64,000 nucleotides of DNA from Spartobacteria bacterium (lineage in GTDB: Bacteria > Verrucomicrobiota > Verrucomicrobiia > Chthoniobacterales > UBA10450): contig PLCN01000025.1 in the NCBI GenBank assembly GCA_003134785.1, positions 186,001 through 250,000 on the forward strand, in the 5' to 3' direction. Positions 35,173 through 43,435 of the stretch are shown piece after piece (the stretch's first letter is position 1; each line of letters begins with the position of its first letter). The translations under genes and the position numbers were made by a program. The notes beneath the pieces were generated by a model. That model saw only the letters and a list, made by a program, of their open reading frames with translations, ran no database searches and was not told the DNA's origin.

Positions 35173-35495
35173 TCGGCCTTTCGCCTGACCCGCAGCCTCT
35201 GATATTTTCCGCGGATATTCTCATCATAGAAACGCGCCTTCGAAGGCGCGTTGATCAAGTCGTGGTAAACCGATCCCTCGACGTCGAGATAGCGATAGAT
35301 CGGGCCTTTCTTAAATTCGATTTCCAACGCGTGAAGCCGTTTGCTGTAACCGACGGACGCGAGCGCACTCGATTGAACCGCTTCGCGTTTGATATGGGAA
35401 ATGATGCCGGTGGTGTCGAGCGTTGTTGGCGGTTCGCCGGCAAGCGTGGTCGCTAACAGCAAACTCGCGAACAGCGCAAAGGGGGAACGCCGCAT
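35169..35495 (-). CDS. KTSC domain-containing secreted protein
   Basis: 108 residues with a signal peptide (FALFASLLLATTLAG). The KTSC domain is clear: SSALASVGYSKRLHALEIEFKKGPIYRYLDVEGSVYHDLINAPSKARFYDENIRGKY. KTSC domains are short modules found alone or with lysyl-tRNA synthetase-like or phage proteins; the function is unknown, and a secreted form is unusual. Overlaps the small membrane protein gene at its end and lies downstream of lolA. Confidence 0.8.
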   Translation of the reverse strand: MRRSPFALFASLLLATTLAGEPPTTLDTTGIISHIKREAVQSSALASVGYSKRLHALEIEFKKGPIYRYLDVEGSVYHDLINAPSKARFYDENIRGKYQRLRVRRKAE

Positions 35496-35560
35496 AGAAG
35501 GGGCGCTTTTTGTAGCAAGGTTCCGGTCTGCCTGTCCAGCCGCAACCTGCTATCTCGTAA

Positions 35561-35629
35561 TCGTGCTCTTGCTCGTGATCGAAATCGTTGCCGTTGTCCC
35601 GTCGATCACGAGCAAGAGCAGGAGCACGA
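35561..35629. repeat. Inverted repeat, 'cgagcaagagcaggagcacg' type
   Basis: cgtgctcttgctcgtgatcg and its near-complement cgatcacgagcaagagcagg(agcacg) form an imperfect hairpin between lolA and the KTSC gene. A related short piece (ctgctcgtgctcgtaatcga) occurs at about 24228 between two sugar operon genes, so it is another dispersed repeat. It could act as an attenuator in the lolA-KTSC transcript. Confidence 0.65.
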
Positions 35630-35636
35630 AAAGAGG

Positions 35637-36323
35637 CTACTTCCCAAGCGGCGTCGTGACTTCAGTGCCCGCGGGTGGAGTGAACTCAAACGTCGATGCA
35701 GAAATCGGCGCGCGCGATTCGTTTGAATACGTCGTAACAATCCGGTCTCCGTTCGGTTGCACCATTTCCGTGCGCACGACCTGCAGGTCGTTGTTCATCC
35801 GGATGCTGAAAGTTTGCAGGAACCGTTTCATCGAAGGATTGCGCGGCAGCAACTGGAGCTGATATCCGTCCGGCTCCTTCGTCCCCGTTATATGGTAGGT
35901 GGCCTCGACGTTTTCCAGATTCAAACTAGCCGTGATCGCGGCGATGCCGGCATCGAGCGGCGAGCGCTTGCCTAACGAGTAGTGCTCGGCCGACTGAAAC
36001 TTCGGGTAATAAATCCAGAGATGCTGGCCATCGCTCACCGTGATGCTGGGAGAATTGCCTTTCGCTTCGCGCCGGAATTTGTTCGGCGCCTGGAACGAGA
36101 TCCTGCCCGAGCTAGTGATTGGTTTGTTCAGCATGTGAATGGTTTTTTCCTCCTGGAAATCGGCCTGGACCTGCGGCGCCGCGGCCCGTTTCTCGCGGAT
36201 GCGCGCGAGCAGCGCCTTCAAGTCGGCGGGCGAAAGCGGCTCAGCTTGCAAAAGGGGGGCGAGAAAGGCGAATGCGAGCGCGACTGTGCAAACGACGCGA
36301 GCTTGAGATTTTCGTTTAAACAT
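35637..36323 (-). CDS. lolA: Outer-membrane lipoprotein carrier protein LolA-like
   Basis: 228 residues from ATG 36323 (MFKRKSQARVVCTVALAF); the ORF's 56 extra residues lie inside the MMPL gene. Signal peptide ends LLQAEP. The LolA domain follows (LLARIREKRAAAPQVQADFQEEKTIHMLNKPITSSGRISFQAPNKFRREA ... HLWIYYPKFQSAEHY). It overlaps the MMPL stop by 8 bases. In aryl-polyene and related lipid clusters a LolA paralog works with an MMPL exporter to move a lipid to the outer membrane, so this may be a specialised copy, not the housekeeping lipoprotein chaperone. Confidence 0.85.
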   Translation of the reverse strand: MFKRKSQARVVCTVALAFAFLAPLLQAEPLSPADLKALLARIREKRAAAPQVQADFQEEKTIHMLNKPITSSGRISFQAPNKFRREAKGNSPSITVSDGQHLWIYYPKFQSAEHYSLGKRSPLDAGIAAITASLNLENVEATYHITGTKEPDGYQLQLLPRNPSMKRFLQTFSIRMNNDLQVVRTEMVQPNGDRIVTTYSNESRAPISASTFEFTPPAGTEVTTPLGK

Positions 36324-38847
36324 TTTCAGGTTGTTGGACGCGTGGCCGCAAAGATTCTTCGCGCCAGGACTTCGGTTCAGCCGCAGCCGCCGCGGGTAAA
36401 GTGAAAAAAATGGTCGCGGCCAGACTCCAAAACAAGCCAATGGCGCACGCATACCCGAGGCCCGCCAGCGTTGGATTGTTGGCCGCGCCAAGCGAACCGA
36501 AACCGCAGATCGCGGTCAGCCCCGCAAGAATCACCGGTTTCACCACACCCGCGACGTCGTGATCAAGTTGCCGGGCCTTTTGCCAAACGAGAAGCACATA
36601 GATGCCGTAATCCACTCCGATCGCGAGCACGAGTCGAAACGCGAGGACGTTGAGCAAATTGAGCGGGATGTGGAGCAGCTTCATCGACGCAATCATCGCG
36701 CAAACGGCCAGGGCGAGCGTGGCGACCTGGATCAGCCACAAGCGCCAATCGCGATAAAGCAGCGCGAGCAAAGTCGCATCGAAGATCGCCATCAACGCGC
36801 TGATCACGATGAGCTGATGATGGGACCACGGCACCAGATCGGTGAGAGTGAAGCTCCAGCCGGAAAGCACCATCGGCACGCCTTCGACCGGGAGTTCATG
36901 GTGCAGCATTTCTTTTTGCTCCTGGGTCGCGACGGGCTCGTTGGTCGTGACGAAGCCAGTCGTGAGCAGCGGATCCTGAGCGAAATAACGATCGACCAGG
37001 AACCACCAGCTGGATGTTTGCGGCAATTTGGTCCGCCAATCCGGCAGTTGGTAGGAGGGGTCGGCCGCGCTGCGCAATTGATCGAGCAGGATGAAGCCGG
37101 ACTCGAAAGTATCGTGGCTGAAACCTTCGGCGGCGATCGCGGCTTCGAGGGTGTCGCGCGCAACCGTGAGATTAGCCATCCGCAATTTTTGCCGATTGGT
37201 TTGAATTCGCGCCGGCGACAACGCGAGGGCGGCCGGGGTGGAATAACTTTTGATCTTGCCGGCAACTTGCAATTCGTCCCAATGCGCGGCGACTTTCTGC
37301 CAGTCATCGTGCAATTGTTGCGCGTTCGTTGCTTTGACAATGCCGATGACCGGCTCCCAGCGGGAGGGCATTTTCTCCATGATCGTCTTGAGCGCATAGC
37401 CGGCGTCACTGCGCTTCGGTTCCATCGAATGCGTGCTCACATCGAAGATGATTGGAGGCTTCGGCGAGAGCGCGACGGCGGTGAGAATGAGCAGGACCGG
37501 CGTCGAAATCCAAAGCATAAAGCCCGGGCGCTGGACGGCAGATCGAACATAATTTTTTACCAGGGCAAACATCCAATCGTTTCGCGGCCTCGAATTTTTC
37601 CGGGGCAGAAAAAGAAAGAAGACCGTCATCATAAAAATGCCGGCGAAACTGATGCCGAGCGCGATCAAGACACCGAGTTGAGTGAATCCCTGCGATCCGG
37701 CCAGCATCAAGGCCATGAAGCCGACAGCCGTCGTGAGCGCGCCGAAGAAAATTGCTTTCCCGAGATTCCTGACTGCTTCACTTACGGCTTCGGAATGATC
37801 GATGCCTTCATCGCGCGACTGTTGGTAGCGTCCGAAAACCAAGATCGCGAAGTCCACCCCGAGACCGATCAGGATCGCGCAGAACCCGATGGTCACCATG
37901 TTGAGCTGATGAAAAATCAGGAGCCCGGCCGCGAGCGCGACGAGGCAGCAGAGCAAGAGCGTGAGACCCATCCCGACCAACGGCAGCCACCGATGAAAGC
38001 CGATGTAAAAGACTCCGCCGACCAAAAGAATGGAGCCGAGCAACGTGACAACAATGTCGTGGCGCATGCTAAGCGAAATCTCGGCGACGTAAGCCGAGCG
38101 GCCCGTGACTAGGATCTGCAAAGGCCCGCCGTCCCAGCCTTGATGCGCGTTTGCTTGAAACTTTTTCACGTCACGCATGAGCTTCTGGCATTCGACCGCG
38201 CCGATGCTCTCCTGATTCGTCACCGTGAGAAAAACGCGCATCGTGCGGTCAGGGGAAGTCAGAGGCTGATCCTCCTCGATGGCTGCGTTGCTCGCGAAAG
38301 GTTTCAGTGCGGGCGCGATCACGCCGAGCGGATCAAGACCCAACTCGATTTGAGGCCGCGGCGAACCGGCTTCTAGTTCCGAATGCAGGCGATGCAACCG
38401 CTCCCGAATTTTTTCCGGCTGCAAGAGTGACAGCGTTTCATTGAACGCCCCCGGCTCGAGATTGAGCAGCAAAGGAATGGCGATCGATTGCAAATCGCGA
38501 ACGCCTTCGGGCGTCTCGATCGGCGCACCGGACAGAACGCGCAGGCACCAGGACTGCGCGCGCAGCTTTTGCGCGAACTGCGGCGCGAACTCTTCCAGTT
38601 TATCTACGTCCTCCGGTTGGCAAACGAGCGCGAAAGTCAGATCCCGCACTTGGGAAAAATCGCGATTGTAAACCTTCAGGCCTTCGACCGATTCGAAGCC
38701 GCTGGGCAGGAGATTCAGCACCTCACTATCGAGCTTCATCCGCGTGACCAGAACGTAAGCGGACAGCGCGCAAATCACCGCGACGGCGGACCAGACCGCG
38801 CCGCGCCGACGCGTGACGAGATGAGCGATGAGAGAATGAAGGCGCAT
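36316..38847 (-). CDS. MMPL/RND-family exporter
   Basis: 843 residues. An N-terminal helix, a large periplasmic loop, then five or six helices (from LLGSILLVGGVFYIGF), a second loop and a second helix set (SALMAIFDATLLALLYRD to the end), i.e. two MMPL halves. GVDFAILVFGRYQQSRDEG and GVDYGIYVLLVWQK are the conserved helix-4 motifs that carry proton-relay Asp residues. Likely a proton-driven exporter of a lipid or polyene. It sits between a halogenase-like oxidoreductase/lipoprotein pair and lolA in one tight minus-strand operon. Confidence 0.87.
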   Translation of the reverse strand: MRLHSLIAHLVTRRRGAVWSAVAVICALSAYVLVTRMKLDSEVLNLLPSGFESVEGLKVYNRDFSQVRDLTFALVCQPEDVDKLEEFAPQFAQKLRAQSWCLRVLSGAPIETPEGVRDLQSIAIPLLLNLEPGAFNETLSLLQPEKIRERLHRLHSELEAGSPRPQIELGLDPLGVIAPALKPFASNAAIEEDQPLTSPDRTMRVFLTVTNQESIGAVECQKLMRDVKKFQANAHQGWDGGPLQILVTGRSAYVAEISLSMRHDIVVTLLGSILLVGGVFYIGFHRWLPLVGMGLTLLLCCLVALAAGLLIFHQLNMVTIGFCAILIGLGVDFAILVFGRYQQSRDEGIDHSEAVSEAVRNLGKAIFFGALTTAVGFMALMLAGSQGFTQLGVLIALGISFAGIFMMTVFFLFLPRKNSRPRNDWMFALVKNYVRSAVQRPGFMLWISTPVLLILTAVALSPKPPIIFDVSTHSMEPKRSDAGYALKTIMEKMPSRWEPVIGIVKATNAQQLHDDWQKVAAHWDELQVAGKIKSYSTPAALALSPARIQTNRQKLRMANLTVARDTLEAAIAAEGFSHDTFESGFILLDQLRSAADPSYQLPDWRTKLPQTSSWWFLVDRYFAQDPLLTTGFVTTNEPVATQEQKEMLHHELPVEGVPMVLSGWSFTLTDLVPWSHHQLIVISALMAIFDATLLALLYRDWRLWLIQVATLALAVCAMIASMKLLHIPLNLLNVLAFRLVLAIGVDYGIYVLLVWQKARQLDHDVAGVVKPVILAGLTAICGFGSLGAANNPTLAGLGYACAIGLFWSLAATIFFTLPAAAAAEPKSWREESLRPRVQQPENV

Positions 38848-38895
38848 GTTAGGTCGTGACCGCAGCCGCGACGCTCGCGTTTCAACCTGCGAAGG

Positions 38896-39333
38896 TCAAA
38901 AACGGAAAATGAAAGTTTCGTCGCCGAAGGAATGACGCACCGACGTTTGCTCGCCCGACGCCATCAGTTGTTCGCGCAATTGCAGCCAACCGCGCAATCG
39001 TGGCGGCGCCTGCGCGGTGGCGCCGGACCAACCGCCGCGCGCGAGTGGACCTTTCACGCTCGCGAACTTTGCGTCCTGCCGCACTTCGAGCAAAACGAAG
39101 CCGGGGCCTTTCGTGAAAGTCAGCTCGAAATCGCCTGCGCTGGAAAAACGAACAAGCACTTCACCGATGAGCGTGGTTTTTTTCCCCCGATATAGAAGCT
39201 GGCCGTTCCTGGCCTTCCAGTCCTGCGACGGGCCGAGAAAATGATGGCGGATGGTCTGACAACTCGTTAGGCCAAAGACGATCGTGATTAGAATCATGAT
39301 CGATCGACTCAGGGTCGAAGCGGCGTCCTTCAT
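38896..39333 (-). CDS. Lipoprotein, DUF3261-like
   Basis: 145 residues with lipobox LTSC (ILITIVFGLTSCQTI). The mature part is mostly beta (WKARNGQLLYRGKKTTLIGEVLVRFSSAGDFELTFTKGPGFVLLEVRQD), resembling the DUF3261 lipoproteins of aryl-polyene clusters; that assignment is by context and length and is not secure. It begins 6 bases after the stop of the FAD oxidoreductase and ends 48 before the MMPL gene. Confidence 0.6.
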   Translation of the reverse strand: MKDAASTLSRSIMILITIVFGLTSCQTIRHHFLGPSQDWKARNGQLLYRGKKTTLIGEVLVRFSSAGDFELTFTKGPGFVLLEVRQDAKFASVKGPLARGGWSGATAQAPPRLRGWLQLREQLMASGEQTSVRHSFGDETFIFRF

Positions 39334-39339
39334 TCTTCG

Positions 39340-40668
39340 CTACGAGACGCTTTCCAGAGGACCCATCGATGTGGAGGCCTCTGGTTTCTTCGGCACGAGC
39401 GAGAGGCGGGGCGAGAACGCGATGAAGCGCTGCGCACGAACGAAGAAATAGAAAATCCACATCCGCCATTTGATGGCGAACCTCGAGCCTTCATTGCCGG
39501 CGAGCACGGCGTTGACCGCCGCGGCGAGCTGCAACATCTCGGTCGGATTGAGAAACACTTCGATGAATCCCTTGCCGCTATACCACGAGTTCACGAAGCG
39601 GAGATACAGGTCCATCACGCGGTTGACGCAGTGTGAGTACTCTCGAAAAAGGCGAGGCTTGCGCCTTTCGTCGCTGAGAATTTCGTCCAGCGAATCCGCG
39701 GCTTTTTCCGCGGACATGATCGCCAAAAAAACTCCGCTGCTAAAAACAGGATCGATGAAACCGGCCGCGTCGCCGGCGAGCAACCAGCGGTCGCCGAAAA
39801 GCTTCGCGTTGCGATATGAATAATCGCCGGCGGAATAAACGGGCGAGACCCGCTTGGCCTTCTGCATTCGCGCCACCATCTCCGGCTGTTCCTCGACGCA
39901 TTTTTCGAGCGCGTCTTCGGGTGAGAGTTTCATCGCGCGGAAAGTCGATGTGTCCATGACCACGCCCACACTCATCCGCGTGGGTGTGAGCGGAATCATC
40001 CAAAACCAGCGGTCGAGCCCGCGCACCATGCGGATCAGCGTCCCATCGATGCCGTCCGGACGATCGACGTTTTCATAATGCGCGAAGATAGAAAATTTTT
40101 GCAGGTGATCGTAGGTTTTCTTGAGTTTGAAAAAATTTCCGAGAGTCGTTTGGCGGCCGCTGCAGTCGAGGAGATATCGCGCCTCGAGCAGAGTGGGGGA
40201 CTGGAGTGTCGGAGTTTTGGATGAACTGGCAGGTGAAACTTCGAGGCGAACCCGATCCTTGGCGAAATCGATTTTCGTTACTTCCGTTTCCTCGCGGACC
40301 TCGGCGCCATTTTCGCGCGAGTGATCGAGCAGCATCTTGTCGAACTCCGAGCGCGTAACCTGATAGGCGCGATCCCGGCGCGATTCGAAGCCGTCTTTGA
40401 AGTAGAATTTCGCGCTGGTCGTGCCACAAGCCGCGATGATTTCTCCGCCGTGTTTAGGCATGAAAGTGCGGTCGAGCTTTTCGCGCACGCCGAGGCGATC
40501 GAACGCTTTTGTACTGAAAGGCAGGAGCGACTCGCCGATGTGAAAGCGAGGAAACTTTTCGCGCTCCAGGACGACAACGCGCCGTCCGGCTCGCGCCAGT
40601 AGTGTGGCCGCGGTGCTGCCAGCAGGGCCGCCACCAATGATCGCCACATCGTACATCTCGCCGCTCAT
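39340..40668 (-). CDS. FAD-dependent oxidoreductase, tryptophan-halogenase/GGR-like
   Basis: 442 residues from MSGEMYDVAI (ATG 40668). FAD-binding GGGPAGSTAATLLARAGRRVVVLERE at the start, GESLLPFST, and the second FAD motif LLAGDAAGFIDPVFSSGV. These match the geranylgeranyl-reductase/FAD halogenase-like group. The halogenase motif WxWxIP appears in altered form as WFWMIPL. It may hydroxylate, reduce or halogenate an aromatic or polyene product. First gene of the operon with a lipoprotein, MMPL exporter and lolA. Confidence 0.85.
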   Translation of the reverse strand: MSGEMYDVAIIGGGPAGSTAATLLARAGRRVVVLEREKFPRFHIGESLLPFSTKAFDRLGVREKLDRTFMPKHGGEIIAACGTTSAKFYFKDGFESRRDRAYQVTRSEFDKMLLDHSRENGAEVREETEVTKIDFAKDRVRLEVSPASSSKTPTLQSPTLLEARYLLDCSGRQTTLGNFFKLKKTYDHLQKFSIFAHYENVDRPDGIDGTLIRMVRGLDRWFWMIPLTPTRMSVGVVMDTSTFRAMKLSPEDALEKCVEEQPEMVARMQKAKRVSPVYSAGDYSYRNAKLFGDRWLLAGDAAGFIDPVFSSGVFLAIMSAEKAADSLDEILSDERRKPRLFREYSHCVNRVMDLYLRFVNSWYSGKGFIEVFLNPTEMLQLAAAVNAVLAGNEGSRFAIKWRMWIFYFFVRAQRFIAFSPRLSLVPKKPEASTSMGPLESVS

Positions 40669-40731
40669 TCGGTCACCAAGGTAGCAAACTTCCCGGTGAA
40701 GCAAACACTGCGATGCGGATCGAGCGACGAT

Positions 40732-41490
40732 TCATGAATGATTCGGCGGCAAACCATATTTTGCCCGGATCGCGCGATAGGCCGGGCGCGTCATCTGCAC
40801 TAGAATTGGACGTCGCGCGGGATCGAGCCAGCGGATCAATCGCACCAGGTCTTTCTCTGGCATCGCCGTGCAGCCGGCCGTGGGCGCAGACGGACTCTTC
40901 CAGATGTGCAGAAAGATGCAGGACCCTGCGCCCGCGATCGCAGCCGGGTTATGGTCGACGACCACGCCCCACTTATAGAGCACGTCATCCCGCCGCATCT
41001 TTTCCGCACTGCTCCAATCGACCTTCGCTACGCGCGAACGGTCGACCAGCTTGTTGTAGTAGCGCGATTTCGGATCATCGACGCCCTCGATCTTTTTTGT
41101 TAGCGCCAGATAGGGAAGTTTGACCCAGCTAGCGGAACGGGCCGGGGCATAGCCAAAGGCCGAGGTGAGGCGGAAAATTCCAGCGGGCGCTTTGTCGTCG
41201 CCTTCCTTTTTGATCGGCGCTGCGCCGAAATTCAAACGGACCAATCCACGGCCAAGTCCGAGTCCTTTCTTGCCCAACACGACCGGAATGCCAGAGCCCA
41301 ATTCCTTCCATCCCTCCTTCGATGCACGGCGCTCAAACGAACGCAAGACCCCCGTGGTCGACGTCCAGTTTTCCGCCACCACCACAATGCACTGGCGAGA
41401 ACTGCTCACCGCACTCGTCTCGGCCCAGCCTGTCGCAATGGGCCAGCTGCACATGAGCATGAGCATGAGCAAAGACATCCGAAGCTGCAC
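40732..41490 (-). CDS. L,D-transpeptidase (YkuD) family protein
   Basis: 252 residues with a Met/Leu-rich signal peptide (LLMLMLMCSWPIATGWA). The catalytic motif is present as SCIFLHIWKSPSAPTAGCTAM (His and, after the SxP.TaGC, the nucleophile Cys). KAPAGIFRL and the earlier 'GKKGLGLGRG' belong to the same fold. It forms 3-3 cross-links or attaches proteins to peptidoglycan in the periplasm, or cleaves them in some branches. Single gene. Confidence 0.85.
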   Translation of the reverse strand: MQLRMSLLMLMLMCSWPIATGWAETSAVSSSRQCIVVVAENWTSTTGVLRSFERRASKEGWKELGSGIPVVLGKKGLGLGRGLVRLNFGAAPIKKEGDDKAPAGIFRLTSAFGYAPARSASWVKLPYLALTKKIEGVDDPKSRYYNKLVDRSRVAKVDWSSAEKMRRDDVLYKWGVVVDHNPAAIAGAGSCIFLHIWKSPSAPTAGCTAMPEKDLVRLIRWLDPARRPILVQMTRPAYRAIRAKYGLPPNHS

Positions 41491-41634
41491 CGCGATGAAC
41501 TAAGACTGAGCGCGTTCCGGTTGGAAGGAAATTCTCGGAGGGACCTCGTTTGCATGTCGCGCCCCCCTTCGATATCTCGCGGCTCGATCGCTCCGATTGC
41601 CAAGTGACAAGCAGCCGCATTAAGATCGGGGCCG

Positions 41635-43233
41635 ATGCCATACGACGCCTTCATCAGCTATTGCTCGGAAGACAAGAAGGTGGCCGATGCCGTTTGCGGA
41701 ACACTCGAGGCAAACAAAATCCGGTGTTGGATCGCACCGCGAGATGTCGTACCCGGGCGCACCTGGGGCTCGGCCATCGTGGATGCCATCGGCGACAGCG
41801 CCGTGATGGTGGTGATTTTTTCCAGGCATTCCAACGGCTCGCCGCAAGTAATGCGCGAGATCGAGCGCGCGGTAAACAAAGGAGTCTCGATCATTCCATT
41901 TCGGGTCGAAGCCGTGATGCCTTCGAAGGACATGGAATATTTCATCAGCAGTTGCCACTGGCTTGATGCGATGAATCCGCCGCTGGAACGACACATCGGG
42001 GAACTCGCGGATGCGATTCTTGCGTTGCAACATCGAGGTGCATCGCCGGTCAAAGAAGCGGCTCCGAAAAAATCGCAAACACGGCCAGCTGCCCTTTGGA
42101 TTTCCTTCGCCCTCGCGGCGATTCTTGCGATAGCCGCAGGCGCCTGGTTTTTTCGGCCGAAGGCAAACGACGCCGGTCCGACGGCGCAGTTGGAAAGGCC
42201 GGCGCCGAATGCGTCGGTGGTCGGGCCGCTGCTTCTCTCCTGGACAACGAAAGATCTTCCGCAGGAAAATCTTTCGTTCGAAGTCTCACTCACGCCCGCC
42301 GGCAAAGCGCCGATCGTGCAGCGCACTGCGCGCAACTCGATCGTGCCGCAAGGAGTCGAGGGAAAAATTCGCTGGAAAGTGCGCCCGATCTGGCAAAGCC
42401 CCGGGCAGCCGGAGCGAGTGGGTGCGTGGAATAAGGAGCAGGATTTCACTTACTATCCCAGCGCGCTGAACCGAATCATCGCGACGCGTACCATTCACGT
42501 TGGAACGGCTGAGCCCGATGGTTTTTTCGTTAAGCAGGACGGCGCGGAATTGACCGGTTACGAGATCGAGTTGTTGCGCGACCTTGGCACGAAGATTCTC
42601 GCGGCGCGCGGCATCGCGGCCAAGCCTGCCATCACCTACACCCGGCGAATCTGGGGCGAGGATTTTTTTCGATTACTCGAACGCGATGGCGCCGTAGATT
42701 TGATCGCGTCCGCCATCTCGATCACACCTGAGCGCGAGAAAACTTACGGACTGCTCTTCAGTGAGCCGACGCTGCAATATCCGCAGACCATGATCGCCAA
42801 GCCGGGCGTAAAACCCTTCGTGGATGGGAAGCTGGTGTTGGCTCGAGTAGGCGCGGCGGAGAAGACAACGAATGAAACCTTTGCCCGCAAGCTCCTGGGC
42901 GAAACTGCTTCCGAGCGTTTCGTGCCGTACGCGGGCAGCGGCGCCTATGATCGCATGCTGGCCGATTTGGTGGCGGAGCGGATTGATGGCGCGTTGATCG
43001 ACAAGCCTTACGCGTTGCAAAAAGTCGCTGAGCTAAAGCAGTCCATCGGAGCGGACTTGGCTCTGACTGATATCACGGCCGAAATCGTGCCCGGAATCGA
43101 GTTGGAGAAAATGGGTTTCGCGGTGCGCAAGAGCGATCGCGCGCTCTTGCAGGAAATCGACGCGCAGTTGAAAGCGACGTCGGCGACGAGAGACGGTGTG
43201 TTGAGCAAGTCGATCCCGGGCTGGAGTAAGTAA
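41635..43233 (+). CDS. TIR domain - transmembrane - solute-binding domain fusion
   Basis: 532 residues. TIR domain at 1-130 (YDAFISYCSEDKKVADAVCGTLE, CWIAPRDVVPGRTWGSAIVDAI, SPQVMREIERAVNKGVSIIPFRVE). A single membrane helix at about 152-173 (ALWISFALAAILAIAAGAWFF) follows a basic linker. Then an Ig-like segment at about 185-275 and an SBP_bac_3-type domain at about 285-530 (IHVGTAEPDGFFVKQDG, TGYEIELLRDLG, DLIASAISITPEREKTYGLLFSEP). So the TIR is cytoplasmic and the ligand-binding part is periplasmic: a receptor-like plan. The TIR may be an NADase (E75 or E77 in the EIE motif are candidates) or a scaffold. It stands alone with its own promoter. Confidence 0.85.
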   Translation: MPYDAFISYCSEDKKVADAVCGTLEANKIRCWIAPRDVVPGRTWGSAIVDAIGDSAVMVVIFSRHSNGSPQVMREIERAVNKGVSIIPFRVEAVMPSKDMEYFISSCHWLDAMNPPLERHIGELADAILALQHRGASPVKEAAPKKSQTRPAALWISFALAAILAIAAGAWFFRPKANDAGPTAQLERPAPNASVVGPLLLSWTTKDLPQENLSFEVSLTPAGKAPIVQRTARNSIVPQGVEGKIRWKVRPIWQSPGQPERVGAWNKEQDFTYYPSALNRIIATRTIHVGTAEPDGFFVKQDGAELTGYEIELLRDLGTKILAARGIAAKPAITYTRRIWGEDFFRLLERDGAVDLIASAISITPEREKTYGLLFSEPTLQYPQTMIAKPGVKPFVDGKLVLARVGAAEKTTNETFARKLLGETASERFVPYAGSGAYDRMLADLVAERIDGALIDKPYALQKVAELKQSIGADLALTDITAEIVPGIELEKMGFAVRKSDRALLQEIDAQLKATSATRDGVLSKSIPGWSK

Positions 43234-43243
43234 ACTCGCGCTC

Positions 43244-43372
43244 CTGTAGCCGCCGCCCTGCTGGCCGCGCCGAAGCGACCGAAGGCGGGTGGGCGGCGTG
43301 CGGAACTCTCGTCACGGCCCAGAATGCATTCGCAGATCGCCCTTCTCGCTTCGCATAGCGAAGCGGCTACAG
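43244..43372. repeat. Inverted repeat element with inner hairpin
   Basis: ctgtagccg at the left and cggctacag at the right enclose about 110 bases, including a strong hairpin (cgcttcgcatagcgaagcg). It is like families A and C in having 'gtag' ends. It lies between the TIR-SBP gene and lptF. Confidence 0.55.
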
Positions 43373-43435
43373 ATCGAACGCGCTGCCATGACAGCGCTTG
43401 CGACGTTGACGGAACGGAACTAACAAACGGCTGCG

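Noticed and set aside
36559-38112. Long plus-strand ORF (517 codons) opposite the MMPL exporter
   Set aside because: It is a GC-rich shadow frame: very rich in Arg, Asp, Glu and His with no hydrophobic core, and the minus-strand gene has clear family motifs.
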